DNA of 38,469 bases from a virus: the IMG/VR virus record IMGVR_UViG_3300028571_000054, positions 1-38,469 of that record; one strand, 5' to 3'. The translations under genes and the position numbers were made by a program. The notes beneath the pieces were generated by a model. The model ran no database searches, was not told the DNA's origin, and saw nothing but the letters and a program-made list of their open reading frames with translations. Of the stretch, positions 35,069 to 38,469 are shown piece by piece (positions within the stretch are counted from its first letter, which is position 1; every line of letters begins with the position of its first letter).

Positions 35069-35328
35069 TATATATCCTCTATTGTAATCTTGTTCTTAGT
35101 AAGTTTAAATGTAATAGTATTATCTTCTTTATTAATACTGTGTGTTAGAATGTAATTGAATCCTAGTTCAGAGCATTCAAACTTAAATGCTAGGTCATGG
35201 TCTTTCTTATCTGTTACTGCCTTGATAATAGTTCTATGCTTAGCTGGCAGTGCTACAATGGTGATAGATTTATCTTGCTTAAGTCTATTCCATAGTTCCC
35301 TGTAGCGTGAGAAGTAAGGATTAGCCAT
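35068..35328 (-). CDS. Small basic protein, possible nucleic-acid binder
   Basis: An 86-residue basic protein: an N-terminal amphipathic helix (SRYRELWNRLKQDK), strand ITIVALPAK, then an RTIIKAVTDKKDHDLAFKF segment and a C-terminal beta hairpin. The basic, alternating pattern would suit DNA or RNA binding, but this is only a guess. The start is inside the end of the previous gene with a weak ribosome site. Confidence 0.5.
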   Translation of the reverse strand: MANPYFSRYRELWNRLKQDKSITIVALPAKHRTIIKAVTDKKDHDLAFKFECSELGFNYILTHSINKEDNTITFKLTKNKITIEDI

Positions 35329-35653
35329 TTAGTTTCTCATTAGTAATACCATCATTAGAATCTTCTCCGAAGCCTTCTCTGTTACCTACTACTTGATAGT
35401 AGATAGCTTGTTTTATAGGAGGAAAATCTAGGAATAGTTGTATGTTACCATTAGTACTGAGGGTTTTATACTGGATAGTTTTGTGCTGTATATTAGTATC
35501 ACCTAGAAGTCCTGCTGATGCTAGTTGTTTAACATAGCGAGATTTATATGAGCGTAGTGTACCTAATAGATTATTAAGAGAGTCTCTATCTAGTGGTACT
35601 AGTTCTACAGTTTTGTTTTGTAGAAGTTGTTGAAAGATATCTTGTACAGTCAT
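35321..35653 (-). CDS. Early protein, possible DNA-binding (110 aa)
   Basis: A 110-residue protein. I chose the ATG at 35653, with AAAGGAA before it, over an upstream ATG at 35704. The pattern DRDSLNNLLGTLRSYKSRYVKQLASAGLL suggests a helical, HTH-like region, followed by beta strands and an acidic, Gly/Asn-rich tail. No family recognised. Confidence 0.5.
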   Translation of the reverse strand: MTVQDIFQQLLQNKTVELVPLDRDSLNNLLGTLRSYKSRYVKQLASAGLLGDTNIQHKTIQYKTLSTNGNIQLFLDFPPIKQAIYYQVVGNREGFGEDSNDGITNEKLNG

Positions 35654-35775
35654 GATAGTAGTTCCTTTAGGAGTATCAATTATTTTATTTAGTAGCATTA
35701 GCACTCAGTAAGAGGGGGACTTTATACTAATACTACTCGGATAAAATAACTAAGAGTAGTTATAAACCGTGTTAG

Positions 35776-36426
35776 TTATACATCTAAGTTCTTCATTAAA
35801 TCTTCATCAGTCATGTTAAGTAAGCGGTCAGCTTTCTCTGCTAAGAACTCTACACAATCAGCAAAAGATTCTGCATTAGGAGTAGATGCATACAGTGCTA
35901 ACTGTTCTGATAGTTTAGCAATGATAGGCTTGTTAGTTTTAACAGAACCACTGAACTTAGCAAGGAAGATTTTAGCAGCATTAGTAACTTGCTCAGTAGT
36001 TTTCTGTGCAATAGCTGGCATAACTGCAATGTAATCTTCTGCAAATGCTTCCCAAGTTTCTTTAGAGATACCACCACCAGTACGTTCTTTAGGTGTAATG
36101 TTAGCAATGAATTCCCAAGAGATTTTTTCTAATGGTAATGTATCTTGTGAGATAGTTTCATTCTCACTAACTACTTGACGAACGTGGTTTAGTACTGTGT
36201 TACGTACTGATTCTTGTAGAAGTTCTAAGCCTTTACCACCAGCTTCAATGATTTCTAAGATTGCTTCTACTGATGCTGGTACTGGGAATGATAGTTCTAC
36301 TGATGGTCTACGATTACCTAGTTTATCTTCACGAAAGTTAAACTTGTATTTAAACATATCAGGATTAGAATTAGTATCTTCATTAGTAGTAGTGGCTTGT
36401 TCCATTGCTGTAGTATCTTGTTCCAT
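35776..36426 (-). CDS. Conserved early protein, unknown function (216 aa)
   Basis: A 216-residue acidic protein, first gene after the only consensus sigma70 promoter in the window, so probably made early and in quantity. The N-terminal 24 residues are disordered and Thr/Glu-rich. The pattern FKYKFNFREDKLGNRRPSVE, then a Glu/Ile-rich helix, EFIANITPKERTGGGISKE and several helices follows. I have an impression of similar proteins in other podoviruses, without a function. AAAGGAA precedes the ATG. Confidence 0.65.
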   Translation of the reverse strand: MEQDTTAMEQATTTNEDTNSNPDMFKYKFNFREDKLGNRRPSVELSFPVPASVEAILEIIEAGGKGLELLQESVRNTVLNHVRQVVSENETISQDTLPLEKISWEFIANITPKERTGGGISKETWEAFAEDYIAVMPAIAQKTTEQVTNAAKIFLAKFSGSVKTNKPIIAKLSEQLALYASTPNAESFADCVEFLAEKADRLLNMTDEDLMKNLDV

Positions 36427-36500
36427 TTTAGTATTTCCTTTAAGTTAATAGTTGATATAAATAACAGTTAGATATGAGGTAGTTATTTAACTGAAAGAAC

Positions 36501-36529
36501 ATTATATATTAGGATTGCAGGGGAGTCAA
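36501..36529 (-). promoter_or_regulatory. Sigma70 promoter, TTGACT-17-TATAAT
   Basis: On the leftward strand, TTGACT (36529..36524), a 17-base spacer and a perfect TATAAT (36506..36501). The start of transcription should be near 36494 and the first gene starts at 36426. The -35 box sits between GGGG (36520-36523) and CCCCCC (36530-36535), with an A-run upstream on the leftward strand. This is the best promoter match found. Confidence 0.85.
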
Positions 36530-36541
36530 CCCCCCTTTTTT
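36520..36541 (+). terminator. Possible short terminator for rightward reading
   Basis: On the + strand GGGG (36520-36523) and CCCC pair across AGTCAA, and are followed after two more C by six T (36536-36541). The stem is only four GC pairs, so activity is uncertain. It could block antisense transcripts running toward the helicase gene. Confidence 0.3.
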
Positions 36542-36585
36542 GTTAGTAGTAAGTCTTTATGATTAGTGGTAGTTACTAACTCCTA

Positions 36586-38271
36586 TTAGTTTTCTAACTT
36601 ACCCTTGAAGAATTCTGCTTTCTCTTGCCAAGTGTTACCATGTATGCGTTGATTAGTAATACCTTTAGTAAATGTATCAGGTTCACATATGATATATAGT
36701 TCCTCCTTTGCACGAGTTACAGCTGTATATAGTAGTTCTCTTTGTATCATAGTAGCATGAGACTTGTGAAATACACAGAATACTTTGCGCCATTCAGAAC
36801 CTTGTGCTTTATGTATTGTTAGTGCATAACCTAATAGTATTGCATTAACATCAGCAGCAGTACTAACTTGATAGATAGTATCATCACCATAACGTTTATA
36901 CTTTATGATATGTGATGCTTGTCTAGTTCTAGTGTCAGAGCCAGTATCACTAGCTGCTAGTTCTAGTAGTGTATCTATTGCTTCATCAGATAGTTCTGCA
37001 CGTTCAAGAGTATTTACCTTGTTATCATATCCCCAATAGTTAAGAGATTTAGATGGTGTATGGTATGGTACTCCAGCATATAATGAATTTGGTTCTATGC
37101 TATGTACCATTGCATCTTCTTTATCTACTAGGATTTTATCTCCAGCAGATAAATATAGTTTTTCAAAGCCACTAATGATTTCATGTACTAATGCATCACG
37201 TTTCTTAGATAGGTGATTAGCTATGTGCTTATTAAGTTCAATAGTACCACATGCTTTGTTGAATGGTAGTAGTATTATGTCATCATCAGGATTTAGTATA
37301 CCCTTATCAATAGCTTGTTTAAAGAATACAGCAATAGTTTCTAATGCATCTTCACCTCGTATTGATTTTTTCCAAGGATGTATTGTTAGTTTATCAGGTA
37401 CTTTCCAGTCAGGATATTCTTCTACTGGTATAGGTCTACCACTAAGTATGCGATGTGCTAGGCGTATTATTGGTGATTCTAGTGCTTGCCTATATACTTG
37501 TGTTAGTTCTACTACTGGCAGTTCTAACATCTTGTATCCAAGAATAGCACTGCCGAATACTGGTGGTAGTTGTTGTATATCTCCTAAGAATATTAGTTGT
37601 GGATTATGTGGTATAGCTTCTAGTAGTCTATTATATAGTAGGAAGTAATCCTCTTGTTTCGGAGAACCTGCTACCATTGATGCTTCCTCTATGATGATAG
37701 TATGAATACTAGTAGATAGTGGATTATAAGAAGTACGCTTTGGTAGAAATTCCATAGTCTTCTTTAGCTTACCAGTTTCTGCATCTAGTTCCTCACTGAA
37801 TACAGGAGAATATTCTAGTAGTGCATGTATGGTGATACAGTTAGCTTGTAAGTCTTTAGGTAAGCGCTTACGGATATTAGCTACTGCTCTACGAGTGTAT
37901 GCTACTACTACTATACCAGCTACACCATTAGTAAGCTTACTGTGTCCATCATCAGTATATATCCCTGCTATACCTGATTGTATTAGTGCTGTGGTAACAC
38001 CTTGCATACAGGTAGTCTTACCAGTACCAGCAGCACCTATTAGTACACAGCTATTGCCTTTAGTAGCAAGGTCAATGAATTGTTGCTGTTGAGCGTTGTA
38101 TTCAATAGGAGTACTAGAAGTACTAGAAGTACTAGTAGTACTGGCTTCTTTTACTAGAGCTGGTATATTGGTAGGAGTAGCAGCTAGTGGTGCAGATGTT
38201 GCTTCCTTTGATGCTCGTAGTTTAGCTAGTAATTCTGTTAGCTTATCTTTAGAGATAGTAGTTTGGTTCAT
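36586..38271 (-). CDS. RecD/Dda-like SF1 DNA helicase
   Basis: A 561-residue 5'-3' helicase candidate. Motif I GAAGTGKT (79-86, K85), Ia VVVAYTRRAVANIRKR (about 121-136), II with E195-E196 (IIIEEAS), III LGDIQQLPP (229-237), a VYRQ motif, V LTIHKAQGSEW and VI LLYTAVTRAKEELY near the C-terminus. Motif II has EE where RecD and Dda proteins usually have DE. The N-terminal 55 residues are a disordered Ala/Ser/Thr tail encoded in part by a DNA repeat. It may start or drive replication, or act in recombination. AAGGACA precedes the ATG. Confidence 0.87.
   Translation of the reverse strand: MNQTTISKDKLTELLAKLRASKEATSAPLAATPTNIPALVKEASTTSTSSTSSTPIEYNAQQQQFIDLATKGNSCVLIGAAGTGKTTCMQGVTTALIQSGIAGIYTDDGHSKLTNGVAGIVVVAYTRRAVANIRKRLPKDLQANCITIHALLEYSPVFSEELDAETGKLKKTMEFLPKRTSYNPLSTSIHTIIIEEASMVAGSPKQEDYFLLYNRLLEAIPHNPQLIFLGDIQQLPPVFGSAILGYKMLELPVVELTQVYRQALESPIIRLAHRILSGRPIPVEEYPDWKVPDKLTIHPWKKSIRGEDALETIAVFFKQAIDKGILNPDDDIILLPFNKACGTIELNKHIANHLSKKRDALVHEIISGFEKLYLSAGDKILVDKEDAMVHSIEPNSLYAGVPYHTPSKSLNYWGYDNKVNTLERAELSDEAIDTLLELAASDTGSDTRTRQASHIIKYKRYGDDTIYQVSTAADVNAILLGYALTIHKAQGSEWRKVFCVFHKSHATMIQRELLYTAVTRAKEELYIICEPDTFTKGITNQRIHGNTWQEKAEFFKGKLEN
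38111..38137. repeat. Three 9-base repeats inside the helicase gene
   Basis: GTACTAGAA occurs at 38111-38119 and 38120-38128, then GTACTAGTA at 38129-38137. They encode the Ser/Thr-rich linker of the helicase N-terminus. In-frame repeats of this sort could change length by slippage without breaking the protein. Confidence 0.8.
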
Positions 38272-38469
38272 GGTGCTGTCCTTTTTATTAGGTGTTTCTG
38301 TAGTGCTAGTTTTATTACTGGTAGTATTACTGTTGCTCTGAATTCTACTGGACCTACTGCAAAATCTCTTGCTAGTAGTAAGAATGTAGTATCCTTAAAT
38401 CTAGGAGATTCCAGTATGTAATTAAAGTAATTGATTATAATATCAGCGGTACTAGCTTGTATAACACTT
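38268..38469 (-). CDS. Small early protein, 5' end outside the window
   Basis: An open frame enters from the right edge and stops at 38270..38268, overlapping the helicase ATG as ATGA. The visible 66 residues include ASTADIIINYFNYILESPRF, a LLLARDFAVGPVEFRA segment and a basic end, and match no family I know. There is no start codon in the early part of the visible frame. If position 38469 joins position 1, the frame opens at an ATG at 17..15 and the protein has 72 residues. Confidence 0.6.
   Translation of the reverse strand, partial: SVIQASTADIIINYFNYILESPRFKDTTFLLLARDFAVGPVEFRATVILPVIKLALQKHLIKRTAP

Noticed and set aside
1-38469. Phage RNA polymerase, integrase, repressor or reverse transcriptase
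   Set aside because: No gene carries the motifs of these families, so neither a T7-type transcription scheme, lysogeny nor a diversity-generating retroelement is supported.

Overview
The window is the genome, or nearly all of it, of a virulent tailed phage with podovirus-type organisation. It is AT-rich and about 38.5 kb. A set of late virion and lysis genes runs rightward on the + strand (about 509 to 24785). A set of early and replication genes runs leftward on the - strand (from the right edge down to about 24775). The two sets converge and overlap by 11 bases near 24780. No integrase, repressor, phage RNA polymerase, tRNA, transposon or CRISPR array was seen, so late genes are presumably read by host RNA polymerase. 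The host cannot be named from the sequence; an M15 peptidase endolysin, exported Cys-rich proteins and Shine-Dalgarno sites of the AAAGGA type fit a Gram-negative bacterium.

Left to right on the + strand: a roughly 500-base control region; small and large terminase; portal; a small Myb/SANT-like DNA-binding protein; a small unknown protein; a scaffold-like protein; a decoration-like protein; an SU10/DUF5309-type major capsid protein followed by a strong intrinsic terminator; a head-associated protein; a head-tail adaptor candidate; a large tail fibre; two small genes, one with a membrane segment; a tail nozzle-like protein; a second tail protein; an M15-family endolysin overlapping a GTA-type holin; an SGNH (GDSL) esterase-like tail protein; and three large internal virion (ejection) proteins of 411, 567 and 1626 residues.

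On the - strand, in transcription order from the right edge: an incomplete small gene; a RecD/Dda-like SF1 helicase; a consensus sigma70 promoter; a block of seven small genes without recognisable function; a Cas4/RecB-like nuclease; a Sak4-like RecA-fold ATPase; a dNMP kinase; an SSB-like candidate; two exported four-cysteine proteins bracketed by RNA hairpins; a tiny leader ORF; a small gene; a family A DNA polymerase with proofreading domain; a small gene; a DUF3987-type helicase/ATPase; a DnaQ-like exonuclease; and two small genes. Together they form a self-contained replication and recombination module.

The most striking whole-window signal is the apparent complete absence of GATC, while CTAG, which has the same base composition, is very frequent. 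The edges of the window also appear to join: the minus-strand reading frame that is open at the right edge would begin at an ATG at 17..15 if the molecule is circular or circularly permuted.
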